Positions 35,306-42,472 of a stretch of DNA of 64,000 nt are shown here, piece by piece; positions within the stretch are counted from its first letter, which is position 1; every line of letters starts with the position of its first letter. The notes under the pieces were generated by a model. That model searched no databases. It was not told where the DNA came from and saw nothing but the letters and a program-made list of their open reading frames with translations. The position numbers and the translations under genes are program-made. The DNA lies in NCBI RefSeq assembly GCF_000701705.1, contig NZ_JNJP01000009.1, positions 1 to 64,000 on the forward strand. The letters run 5' to 3'. Source of the stretch: Bilophila wadsworthia ATCC 49260 (lineage in GTDB: Bacteria > Desulfobacterota > Desulfovibrionia > Desulfovibrionales > Desulfovibrionaceae).

Positions 35306-35364
35306 CAAGGCGGAGGCGTTCCCCTTCTGACATGATAAGGCCAAACTGCGGCGACGCGGCAGGA

Positions 35365-35407
35365 AGCCCTCCGGTTCGTACCACCAGACGGATCGGAGGG
35401 CTTTTTT
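35365..35407 (+). terminator. Intrinsic terminator after the second tctC
   Basis: AGCCCTCCG and CGGAGGGCT arms with a 20-base loop, followed by TTTTTT. Confidence 0.85.
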
Positions 35408-35471
35408 GATGGCAACAGCTGGTACGGGTGGGTGAGGAAGATGTATGGGCTATCCGGTACCAAGAGAACAC

Positions 35472-35504
35472 AAAAACGCCGGGGAGATTTTCCCCGGCGT
35501 TTTT
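35472..35504. terminator. Bidirectional terminator after the gcvH-like gene
   Basis: AAAAACGCCGGGGA and TCCCCGGCGTTTTT arms, A and T flanks on both sides. It lies 24 bases beyond the gcvH-like stop (minus strand) and also backs up the plus-strand tctC terminator. Confidence 0.9.
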
Positions 35505-35527
35505 GCATTCATCCGAATGGATGCCCG

Positions 35528-35914
35528 TTAGCCTTCCAGCTGGCTGCGGTAGTCAGCCGCCGTCATCAGGGCGGGCGTTTCCGTGGGCCGGATGCGGAGC
35601 ATCCAGCCGTCGGCATAGCAGTTGAGGTTCACGAGCGTTGGCTTGCCTTCCAGCGCCTCATTGCGTTCAACCACTTCTCCGGCCACGGGCATATACAACG
35701 AACTGACGGTCTTCAGGGATTCCACCGTCCCGAATTCGTCATCGGCTCCGAAGGAAGCGCCCGCATCGGGCAGATCGACGAACAGGATTTCGCCAAGCTG
35801 ATCCTGTGCGAAATCCGTGATGCCGATGACCAGCGTGTCGCCGTCCTTGCGGGCCCATACGTGGCGGGCCGTGTAACCGAGATCTTCAGGAAGGTTCAGG
35901 GATTGTGTGTTCAT
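35528..35914 (-). CDS. gcvH: GcvH-like lipoyl carrier protein
   Basis: A 128-residue lipoyl-domain protein; ATG 35914 with GGAGG upstream. The lipoylation motif is FGTVESLKTVSSLYMPVAGEV, with the lysine at about residue 68. GCVH hallmarks RHVWARKDGDTLVIGITDFA and the C-terminal GWMLRI are present. In glycine cleavage GcvH shuttles with GcvP and GcvT, but neither is encoded here. Instead the gene follows a dihydrolipoamide dehydrogenase (62 bases) and an OsmC-family gene in one operon. OsmC/Ohr peroxidases are known to take electrons from lipoylated proteins and Lpd, so this may be a dedicated electron carrier to peroxidase. That role is inference. Confidence 0.85.
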   Translation of the reverse strand: MNTQSLNLPEDLGYTARHVWARKDGDTLVIGITDFAQDQLGEILFVDLPDAGASFGADDEFGTVESLKTVSSLYMPVAGEVVERNEALEGKPTLVNLNCYADGWMLRIRPTETPALMTAADYRSQLEG

Positions 35915-35976
35915 GATGCCTCCGGCTGTTCGCCGCACCGGGCGGACCTGTGCGGCATGGTTGAGGGAAACGGGAG

Positions 35977-37365
35977 CTAGGCGAGCATCCCGGCGGCTTC
36001 GTACAGCCCTTCCGAAAGGGTCGGGTGGGCATGGATGGTTTCAAAGAGATCCCGTGCCGAGCACCCCTTCTGAAGGGCAAAGGTTGCTTCGGCGATGAGA
36101 TCCGAGGCGTGCGCCCCGGCAATGTGAACGCCGAGGAGTTTGCCTGTGCCTTCTTCGGCAACGATTTTGAAGAGTCCGGAAAGCGCGCCCATAGCCTGCG
36201 CCTTGCCGAGTTCCCGGAACTGGAAAACCGCCGAGCGGACCGCTATCCCCTGCTCTCGGGCCTGCTCTTCCGTCAATCCCACATCGCCGATTTCCGGCGA
36301 AGTAAAAATGGCCGAAGGAACCACCGTATACGATTGTACTTTTTTCTTTTCAGGGTGCAGGATGTTATGAACCGCCGTATGCGCTTCGGCTGCGGCCATG
36401 TGTGCCAGCATGATCCGCCGTGGGCCGGTGACGTCGCCAATGGCATACACGCCGGGGACCGACGTTTCCAGCGTATCGTCGACGACGATCCACCCGCGCT
36501 GGTCAAGCGCAATCCCCGCTTCGGCCAATCCAGCGGTATTCGGGACCCGGCCCACGGTAACGCAAACGGCGGAAGCGTTCAGGACACGGGAATCGCCCGC
36601 CCCTGTGGGGAAAGGCGCTATTTCCACCGCCGCCCCGCCGTCACACGGGGTCACGCGGGAAACCGTATGGGACAGTTCCACGGCGATGCCCTTTTTCTTC
36701 ATTTCTCGGAGCAGCAAACGGCTGATTTCGCCGTCTACGGATGGCAGGGGAAGCAGACGCCCCTGCCCTTCGATGACCGTCACTTTCGCACCGAAGGCGC
36801 GGTAGATGAAAGCGAGTTCACAACCGATAACCCCGCCGCCGACAACGACCAAATGTTCGGGCACGGTTTGCAGCTCCAGCGCGTCGTCGCTGGACAGGAC
36901 AAGCCGATGATCCACCGGCAGAGAAGGCAGCTCCAGCGGAGAGGACCCGGTGGCGAGAATGACCCGATCCCCGGCAATTTCCAGAGATCCGTCCACGGAA
37001 GCAACCCTGACGAGCCCGGCGCCGACAAATTCAGCATCGCCGCGAACGACACGGACCTTCAGCTGGGCGGCGGTCTTTTCGAGCCCGGTTTGCAGGGTCG
37101 CCGTCACCTTGCGCTTGCGGGCGACGATGGCGGACATGTCCGGTGTGGCGGCGCAATCCCCGGCAATGCCGAACTCCCTGAGCCGGGCAACCGTGTCCAG
37201 CGCGTCCGCCGACGAACGCAGCGTCTTCGTCGGGATACAGCCCGTGTGCAGGCACGTTCCGCCGAGGTGGGCGCGTTCGACGAGGGTGACTTCAACTCCA
37301 GCTTTCGCGGCGGCGAATGCGGCGGTGTAACCTCCGGGGCCGCCCCCGATGATGGTCAGCTTCAT
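35977..37365 (-). CDS. lpdA: Dihydrolipoamide dehydrogenase
   Basis: A 462-residue FAD disulfide oxidoreductase. The FAD motif GGGPGGYTAA is at residues 7-16, the redox pair in GGTCLHTGCIPTK is Cys38/Cys43, and the NAD motif VVGGGVIGCELA is near 174. The FAD-binding GVYAIGDVTGP is near 303, and the C-terminal active-site HAHPTLSEG is near 447. It reoxidises dihydrolipoyl groups with NAD. Its start overlaps the stop of the OsmC gene as ATGA, and it is followed by the GcvH-like carrier, so all three should be made together. No other 2-oxoacid dehydrogenase or glycine-cleavage component is in the window. Confidence 0.93.
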   Translation of the reverse strand: MKLTIIGGGPGGYTAAFAAAKAGVEVTLVERAHLGGTCLHTGCIPTKTLRSSADALDTVARLREFGIAGDCAATPDMSAIVARKRKVTATLQTGLEKTAAQLKVRVVRGDAEFVGAGLVRVASVDGSLEIAGDRVILATGSSPLELPSLPVDHRLVLSSDDALELQTVPEHLVVVGGGVIGCELAFIYRAFGAKVTVIEGQGRLLPLPSVDGEISRLLLREMKKKGIAVELSHTVSRVTPCDGGAAVEIAPFPTGAGDSRVLNASAVCVTVGRVPNTAGLAEAGIALDQRGWIVVDDTLETSVPGVYAIGDVTGPRRIMLAHMAAAEAHTAVHNILHPEKKKVQSYTVVPSAIFTSPEIGDVGLTEEQAREQGIAVRSAVFQFRELGKAQAMGALSGLFKIVAEEGTGKLLGVHIAGAHASDLIAEATFALQKGCSARDLFETIHAHPTLSEGLYEAAGMLA

Positions 37366-37796
37366 GACGCGCTCCCTCCCCTGCAGACGCTATGCGATAC
37401 GTTGATGCCTTCAAAAATGGACGCCGTAATAAGACAGTTTTTGACGATCTTCGCGCAGTGGTCCACCTTGGCGGCGTAGGCTTCGTCCGCGTCGACAGTC
37501 ACGTCGATATCAATGCCCACAAGGCGCATCGCGCCGTCCGCATTGGGTTCCTTGGTTCCTGTTCCCTGCGCCCGGATAGCGCGGAAAGGGACCCCCCTCG
37601 CCACGAGCGCCGCCCGGATGCTTCCGCAAAAACAGCTCAGGGCCGCCGCGATGAGCAGGGTGGACGAGTTGCCGCCCCGCTCCGTTTCCGGGACCCCCGT
37701 ATAGTCCATGACAATATCTTTAAGGACAGATGAACCCGTATGGACGGTATAAACGTCGCCTTCTTGAACGAACGAAACCTGTATGCTTTGGGACAT
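37362..37796 (-). CDS. OsmC-family protein (paralogue 1), possible lipoyl-dependent peroxidase
   Basis: A 144-residue OsmC-fold protein from ATG 37796 (AAGGAG upstream). The peroxidatic-type cysteine region is AALSCFCGSI (Cys55 and Cys57) after RGGNSSTLLIAAAL. A second cysteine lies in HCAKIVKNCLIT (Cys114, Cys121). Classical OsmC/Ohr proteins reduce organic hydroperoxides using such a Cys pair and are recharged by lipoyl carriers. The ATGA overlap with lpdA makes that route plausible here. It could also be a non-peroxidase OsmC relative. The gene lies 73 bases downstream of the aspartate-dehydrogenase-like gene. Confidence 0.8.
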   Translation of the reverse strand: MSQSIQVSFVQEGDVYTVHTGSSVLKDIVMDYTGVPETERGGNSSTLLIAAALSCFCGSIRAALVARGVPFRAIRAQGTGTKEPNADGAMRLVGIDIDVTVDADEAYAAKVDHCAKIVKNCLITASIFEGINVSHSVCRGGSAS

Positions 37797-37869
37797 TGCT
37801 GACTCCTTGTTTGTTGTGGGATGGCGGGAGATTAATGTTCCTATCCGGCTTCCATGTCCATGAAAACAG

Positions 37870-38691
37870 TTACCCCGCCAGCTTCGGGTTGGCGGCGAGC
37901 CCACGCAGCAGAGCGGGGACCGAATACATGGCGAGTGCCGAGCTACGCGGATTCTGGGGCAACGGGGCCGGGCGGGTCATCGTTTCCAATGTGCAGTCCC
38001 CGGCCCTGGCCGAAATATGGTGCAGAGTCCCTGCCGCACAGGGATCCGCGAACAGGCGCACCCGCGTACGGGAAAAACCGAGCCCCGCCAGGCCAAGGCT
38101 GACCGCGACGTTCACGTTTGCGGGGAAACGCCGGATCGCCTCTTCCGCCGTGCCGCTGAACAGCAGCCGCGCTTCGGGGGACATGATCAGCGCTTCTTCC
38201 GCCGTGGGCGGGATGAGCTCCGAGAGAGGCGGCATCTGGCCGAGGCTGCGGGGATGCTTCACAGTGGTGAGGGTAACGGCATCAAGCCCCATTTCCCGCA
38301 TGGCCCGGATGCCGTCCAGCCCGGCGATGGCTCCGGACGGCACATGCACCGCCGCGCGGGCCGCCTCCACATCGCGCAACAGAGCGGGATCAAGCGAAAA
38401 TCCGCCGACGCTCAACGGCACGACGGCTTTTCCGGCGGCAAGGCAAGCCCGCACGATATCCGGCATGGCGGCGGCACTCGTGGCTTCAACGAGCAAATCG
38501 CATGTTTCGATGAGCTGTTGCAGGCCTAGCACCGGAACGTCTCCGAGCTCCAGCGCGAGCCCCTCGGCGTGCGCCGTGGTGCGCGAAAAAAGCCCGCCGA
38601 GACGGTAGGACGGCAGTTGTTCACGGATATGCCGGGCGATGAGCCGCCCCATTGCGCCGCATCCGATGATCCCAAGAAGCGCTGGTCGCAT
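37870..38691 (-). CDS. Aspartate-dehydrogenase-like (NadX-type) protein
   Basis: A 273-residue NAD(P)-binding protein starting at ATG 38691 (TGGAGA upstream). The Rossmann motif GIIGCGAMGRLIA is near residue 8. LLVEATSAAAMPDIV and KAVVPLSVGGFSLDP follow, then the substrate segment VPSGAIAGLDGIRAM. A C-terminal FPANVNVAVSLGLAGLGF is typical of L-aspartate dehydrogenases. These interconvert aspartate and iminosuccinate/oxaloacetate, or relatives of aspartate. The imine product would suit the RidA deaminases encoded nearby. It is the first gene of an operon continuing into osmC, lpdA and gcvH. Confidence 0.82.
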   Translation of the reverse strand: MRPALLGIIGCGAMGRLIARHIREQLPSYRLGGLFSRTTAHAEGLALELGDVPVLGLQQLIETCDLLVEATSAAAMPDIVRACLAAGKAVVPLSVGGFSLDPALLRDVEAARAAVHVPSGAIAGLDGIRAMREMGLDAVTLTTVKHPRSLGQMPPLSELIPPTAEEALIMSPEARLLFSGTAEEAIRRFPANVNVAVSLGLAGLGFSRTRVRLFADPCAAGTLHHISARAGDCTLETMTRPAPLPQNPRSSALAMYSVPALLRGLAANPKLAG

Positions 38692-38716
38692 TGCTTTCTC
38701 CAAAAGGTCTGTAGGG

Positions 38717-38759
38717 AGCATAGCCGAAAACCGTTTTATTGTCGACAATAATGGTCGAC
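38717..38759 (-). promoter_or_regulatory. Promoter of the aspDH-osmC-lpdA-gcvH operon with two GTCGAC operators
   Basis: On the minus strand TCGACA (38740-38745) and TATGCT (38717-38722) are 17 bases apart. GTCGAC at 38741-38746 overlaps the -35 box; a second copy at 38754-38759 is 13 bases further upstream, the same spacing as at 33634/33647. The core reads TTGTCGACAATAATGGTCGA. Confidence 0.72.
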
Positions 38760-38841
38760 TAAAATAAACCGACTTATACAATTTCCCGCAGCCGTCCACA
38801 GAAAGGGCCCGCCATCCTGTAGAAAACACCCTTCCTACGTA

Positions 38842-38866
38842 AAACCCCCGGCGGGACCGGGGGTTA
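38842..38866 (-). terminator. Hairpin terminator after ridA copy 1
   Basis: AACCCCCGG/CCGGGGGTT arms with a short loop, followed on the minus strand by TTTTA. A closely similar hairpin lies after ridA copy 2 (41452-41476). Confidence 0.7.
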
Positions 38867-38894
38867 TATGGGAGACGGTATATGGGAGGGAGGC

Positions 38895-39272
38895 TTAGAG
38901 GACGGCGATGGCTTCGATTTCCACGCGCGCGCCTTTAGGCAGGGCGGCGACGGCGACACAGGAACGGGCCGGGGCATCGGCTCCGAAGGTTTCGCTGTAC
39001 ACACTGTTCACAGCCTGAAAATCAGCCATATCCACGATGAATACGGTCACTTTGGTCACATCGGCGGGCGTGGCTCCGGCTTCGGCGAGGACGGCCTTCA
39101 TGTTGGCAAGGGCCTGCGCGGCCTGTTCCTTCACATCATTGGAAACGAGTTCACCCGTGGCCGGAACCATACCGATCTGGCCGGAGAGATACAGGGTGCC
39201 GCCTTTATGGATAGCCTGCGAGTAGGGGCCGATGGCGGCGGGGGCTTTGGGAGTGGAAATCACGGTTTTCAT
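38895..39272 (-). CDS. ridA: RidA-type enamine/imine deaminase, copy 1
   Basis: A 125-residue member of the RidA (YjgF/YER057c/UK114) family. It has the canonical active-site Arg in PARSCVAVAALPKGA near residue 104, and SGQIGMVPATGELV near 30. RidA hydrolyses reactive 2-aminoacrylate and related imines made by PLP dehydratases or amino-acid dehydrogenases. Both enzyme types are encoded in the cluster. It lies 19 bases downstream of the second OsmC gene in the same operon. ATG 39272 is chosen because AAGGAA precedes it. It is nearly identical to the protein at 41528-41905. Confidence 0.94.
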   Translation of the reverse strand: MKTVISTPKAPAAIGPYSQAIHKGGTLYLSGQIGMVPATGELVSNDVKEQAAQALANMKAVLAEAGATPADVTKVTVFIVDMADFQAVNSVYSETFGADAPARSCVAVAALPKGARVEIEAIAVL

Positions 39273-39291
39273 GGCGTTTTCCTTGTTTGCG

Positions 39292-39702
39292 TTAGTTCGC
39301 CCATTTAAAGGTGAACACCTGCTCGACATCGGGATGCAGGCTCAGGTGGACCGGGCAGGTATGTGCGGCACGTTCGATCATGGTCTTCTGCTTGTCGGTG
39401 TATTCTCGATCGGGCATGATGAAGGTCACCTCGATCTTGCCGATGCGGCGCGGGTTGGCGCTCATGGTCTTAGCGACTTCGATTTCCGTTCCGACAACGT
39501 CCACGTTGTGCATCTTGCCGTAAATGCCGATGATCGTCATGGCGCAGGACGCGAGGGCGGTCACGCAGAGGTCTGTGGGGGAAAAGGCTTCGCCCTTGCC
39601 ATTGTTGTCCACGGGGGCGTCGCTCACCAGTTTGGTCCCGCTCGCGACATGGGTGCATTCGACACGCAGATCGCCAAGGTATTTTGCGGTAACTGTAGCC
39701 AT
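39292..39702 (-). CDS. OsmC/YhfA-family protein (paralogue 2)
   Basis: A 136-residue OsmC-fold protein starting at ATG 39702 (AAGGAG upstream). Cys53 in ALASCAMTIIGI and Cys115 in AAHTCPVHLSLHPDV are the typical redox pair. GKGEAFSPTDLCVTAL is the usual dimer-interface segment. It probably reduces a hydroperoxide or a related thiol-reactive compound. It is first in a two-gene operon with ridA copy 1 under a GTCGAC/GTCAAC-bearing promoter, separate from the OsmC of the lpdA-gcvH operon. The two OsmC proteins belong to different subfamilies. Confidence 0.87.
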   Translation of the reverse strand: MATVTAKYLGDLRVECTHVASGTKLVSDAPVDNNGKGEAFSPTDLCVTALASCAMTIIGIYGKMHNVDVVGTEIEVAKTMSANPRRIGKIEVTFIMPDREYTDKQKTMIERAAHTCPVHLSLHPDVEQVFTFKWAN

Positions 39703-39745
39703 GTGGTTCTCCTTTGTCGTCAGGGTTGAGCTTGTTGCTGAAAGC

Positions 39746-39789
39746 ACAATACCTCGGACACGCAAAATGGTCAACAGTATACCGTCGAC
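39746..39789 (-). promoter_or_regulatory. Promoter of osmC2-ridA1 with GTCGAC and GTCAAC elements
   Basis: On the minus strand TTGACC (39769-39774) and TATTGT (39746-39751) are 17 bases apart. GTCAAC (39770-39775) covers the -35 box and GTCGAC (39784-39789) lies 14 bases upstream. The arrangement matches the other cluster promoters. Confidence 0.65.
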
Positions 39790-39939
39790 TTATTTTCGAA
39801 CAAAGAAACTTCGCCGTCACCCGGGCGTGGTTCCCCGTATTTCCTTATGCCTCTGGGAGTATCCCTGTCGGGAAACGCTCTAACCGGGTATCAAAGAAAC
39901 ATCGGCAGGCATCAGAGGAGAAAAGCGGAAGCGGCAACA

Positions 39940-39958
39940 GTCGACTAAAGCAGTCGAC
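39940..39958 (+). promoter_or_regulatory. Tandem GTCGAC operators before the YbaK-type gene
   Basis: GTCGAC at 39940-39945 and 39953-39958, again 13 bases apart. A weak promoter may use TCGACA (39954-39959) and TATCTC (39977-39982). These probably control the ybaK-type gene at 40013. Confidence 0.6.
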
Positions 39959-40012
39959 AGTAAGCGGGATATAAGGTATCTCCTGCCGGTACGACGAACC
40001 TGGAGGAGAGGA

Positions 40013-40504
40013 ATGCACGGGAAAGGAGAGGCACCAGCCATCCGTATTCTGGAAGAAGCGGGTGAAGACGTGGGGCGTTTGGAATATCGTTTTGTCGAAC
40101 GGGGCGGCACGAAGGACGCAGCCCGGCAGCTTGGGCTGTGCGAACACGACATCGTAAAAAGCCTTGTGTTCGACGACGGGAAGGGAGGGCAGGCAGTCAT
40201 GGCGCTCATGCACGGCGACGAGCGCGTATCCCTGCACAAGCTCCAGCGGCTTTCGGGCGTGCCGCATCTCCAGCCGAGTTCGCCGGAAAACGCCGAACGG
40301 CTGACCGGATACAAAACCGGCGGGATCTGCCCGTTCGGGCTCCCCTCGCCGCTTCCGGTGTTCGCGCAGATATCCCTTTTCAATCTCGGGATGTTGTACA
40401 TCAATGCGGGCGAACGCGGCGTCATCGCCGTCATCCGGCCCGAGGCCCTGCGGCTTTCCGGGGCCGTAGCCGGAGACATTCTGAGTGGCGGATCCCGGCG
40501 ATAG
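40013..40504 (+). CDS. YbaK/EbsC-type aminoacyl-tRNA deacylase
   Basis: A 163-residue protein of the YbaK/ProX trans-editing family. Lys in HDIVKSLVFDDG (near residue 49) and the loop GYKTGGICPFGLPSPLPV (near 99-116) are the family's key features. Members remove wrong amino acids (Cys, Ala or analogues) from tRNA. In a cluster that handles an amino-acid-like compound, it may protect translation from a toxic analogue. It is preceded by tandem GTCGAC elements and a GGAGGAG ribosome site, and lies about 95 bases before the gntR gene on the same strand. Confidence 0.85.
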   Translation: MHGKGEAPAIRILEEAGEDVGRLEYRFVERGGTKDAARQLGLCEHDIVKSLVFDDGKGGQAVMALMHGDERVSLHKLQRLSGVPHLQPSSPENAERLTGYKTGGICPFGLPSPLPVFAQISLFNLGMLYINAGERGVIAVIRPEALRLSGAVAGDILSGGSRR

Positions 40505-40598
40505 CCCTTGACGACGTGTATGGGGAGAGGCTATTTGGTGTCAGATACATAAGATAAGGCGTTCACAATCGGACGCCGCCAACGAACTATGGTGAGCG

Positions 40599-41309
40599 AT
40601 GCAACAGCTTAATAAACCGACATACAGCGAACAGGTCGTCAACCTCATCCGCCAGCGCATCCGTAACGGAAAACTCCGCAGCGGGGATCGGATCAGCGAG
40701 GCGAGCATAGCCGAGGAATGCGGCATCAGCCGGGCTCCCGTCCGTGAGGCGCTTTATCAGCTTGAAACGGAAGGGTTTCTGATGTCCCATCCGAAGCGGG
40801 GCAAATGCGTAACCCTGCTCACAGGCGACGGCATCCGCCACCGCTACGAACTGTGCGGGCTTCTCGAAGGGGCCGCCGCCGCTAATGTAGTCTTGAGTCT
40901 GCCCAAAGGCCCGTGGGAGGAATTGGAAGCGCTGCTTGATCGCATGAAGCAGGGCGTGCTTTCCGGTACGTCCTTCGAGGATCACGCGGCGCTCGGAACG
41001 GCCTTCCATGAAACAATCCTCGAAAGGGCCAGCAACCCCCTGCTTATCGCCATTGCCCGCAGCTCCTGCCGGGTGATTTCCAAGTACCTCATGTTTCAGC
41101 AATGGCGTACGCTGTACACGACCGAAGAACTTTTTCAGCGGCACAACAGCATGTATGAGGCGTTTCTTACGCGCAATCCGTACACCATCGAAGAAGCCGT
41201 GCGGGCGCATTATGCCGATTCCGCCGAACGGCTGGCCCAAATCTGCGAAGCGGAACAAAAACCCAAGACAGCCCGCTCCCAGCGCCGCGCCCATTTCCCC
41301 ACTGAATAA
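40599..41309 (+). CDS. GntR-family (FCD subgroup) transcriptional regulator
   Basis: A 236-residue regulator. The N-terminal winged helix (about residues 8-70) shows VVNLIRQRIRNGKLRSGDRI and SIAEECGISRAPVREALYQL. The all-helical FCD ligand domain follows (about 85-215), with HAALGTAFHETILERASN and a His in MFQQWRT...RHNSMYEAF suited to a metal site. FCD regulators usually sense a carboxylic or amino acid and repress transporter and catabolic genes through TnGTnnACnA-type sites. The GTCGAC elements at five promoters between 33.6 and 40 kb fit that pattern. No GTCGAC was found before its own start, so it may not be autoregulated through it. Confidence 0.9.
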   Translation: MQQLNKPTYSEQVVNLIRQRIRNGKLRSGDRISEASIAEECGISRAPVREALYQLETEGFLMSHPKRGKCVTLLTGDGIRHRYELCGLLEGAAAANVVLSLPKGPWEELEALLDRMKQGVLSGTSFEDHAALGTAFHETILERASNPLLIAIARSSCRVISKYLMFQQWRTLYTTEELFQRHNSMYEAFLTRNPYTIEEAVRAHYADSAERLAQICEAEQKPKTARSQRRAHFPTE

Positions 41310-41335
41310 AAGCCCTGCCCCGTGCGGGGCTTTTT
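41307..41335 (+). terminator. Intrinsic terminator after gntR
   Basis: AAAAGCCC and GGGCTTTTT flank a CCCCGTGCGGGG core; it overlaps the gntR stop codon. Confidence 0.85.
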
Positions 41336-41451
41336 GTCTCTAGCCGAAGCTCCGATAGGTTCCCTTGTAGGGTACAGGGGCACGCGGCTTTCCCTTCCCG
41401 TTTTTGCCCTGACAAGCGCTCAGGAAGGAGAAGGCCCGACCTCCCCATACG

Positions 41452-41476
41452 CAAAACCCTCGGCGGGCCGAGGGTT
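41452..41476 (-). terminator. Hairpin terminator after ridA copy 2
   Basis: AACCCTCGG/CCGAGGGTT arms with a CGGG-type loop, then TTTTG on the minus strand. It resembles the hairpin after ridA copy 1. Confidence 0.65.
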
Positions 41477-41527
41477 AGGGAAAAGAGGGAAAAAAACCGA
41501 TTAGATGTAAAAGCGGAAACGAAACAT

Positions 41528-41905
41528 TTACAGGACGGCGATGGCTTCGATTTCCACGCGCGCGCCTTTGGGCAGGGCGGCGACGGCGACGCAGGAGCGG
41601 GCCGGGGCATCGGCGCCGAAGGTTTCACTGTATACGCCGTTCACGATCTGGAATTCGGCCATGTCCACGATGAACACGGTCACTTTGGTCACATCCGCGG
41701 GCGTGGCTCCGGCTTCCGCAAGGATGGCCTTCATATTGGCGAGGGCCTGCGCGGTCTGCTCCTTCACATCATCGGAAACGAGTTCACCCGTGGCCGGGAC
41801 CATACCGATCTGACCGGAAAGATACAGGGTGTCGCCTTTACGGATAGCCTGCGAATAGGGGCCAATGGCTGCGGGAGCCTTGGAAGTGGAAATCACGGTC
41901 TTCAT
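41528..41905 (-). CDS. ridA: RidA-type enamine/imine deaminase, copy 2
   Basis: A 125-residue protein differing from the product of 38895-39272 at only about ten positions, for example STSKAP for STPKAP and FQIVNGVYSE for FQAVNSVYSE. The active-site PARSCVAVAALPKGA is unchanged. It starts at ATG 41905 with AAGGAGA upstream; the longer in-frame frame to 42079 lacks family resemblance. It is monocistronic and no GTCGAC element was found upstream, so it may be expressed independently of the GntR regulon. It is clearly a recent local duplication that included the 3-prime hairpin region. Confidence 0.93.
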   Translation of the reverse strand: MKTVISTSKAPAAIGPYSQAIRKGDTLYLSGQIGMVPATGELVSDDVKEQTAQALANMKAILAEAGATPADVTKVTVFIVDMAEFQIVNGVYSETFGADAPARSCVAVAALPKGARVEIEAIAVL

Positions 41906-42472
41906 GGCAGTCTCCTTGCTTGTCAAGCTGTTATTGAAGTCCTCGGCACACTCGCCGCTGCCGGGATGCGGGCTGGATTCAACCTCTGTTGCCCACGGAA
42001 CGCCGCTCACAGGCATGTTCGGGGCGTATGCATCAGGCACGCGGTATGCCAAGCGCTTTCGTCGGTACAGTAGCCGCAAGGAGCCCCTTTGTCATCAAGG
42101 CTGGCAGTGCCGATATAGAGAAAGGCTCCGGAGAGTATCCCGCCTCCGCGCAGGCATACGCTTGAGCAAGGGTGTTCCGCCGGAAGCTCTGCACAGAAGG
42201 GATAACCTTCTAGTATGCTGATATTCATTGCATTATCGCCCATAGCGCATTTCATGGAAACGACTGATGCGGAGAGAGCCCTGCCCCTGGTTCGCGGTGA
42301 AAGGCTTTCCGGACATGTGCTGGCCTTGAATGTATTTGAGAATGCACGTAAAAGCGAAATCATCTCCTGACGTCTTACGATTCGGGAGCATACGGATGTC
42401 CCGGCGCGCACGCTCCTCCGGGAACGCGGCCTGAACGGCCGCCTGTCTAACCTTGTGAAAAACAGAGTCGCC
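41906..42472. other. Intergenic stretch between divergent ridA2 and the binding-protein gene
   Basis: About 570 bases. A short plus-strand frame (ATG near 42214, ending TGA near 42370; ERALPLVRGERLSGHVLALN) and a short minus-strand frame (42007-42228) are possible small genes. Neither has a good ribosome site or a recognised family. Promoters for the two flanking genes must lie here. Confidence 0.35.

Noticed and set aside
42214..42372. Small plus-strand frame before the binding-protein gene
   Set aside because: No ribosome site and no family; it could be a leader peptide, but nothing supports it beyond being open.
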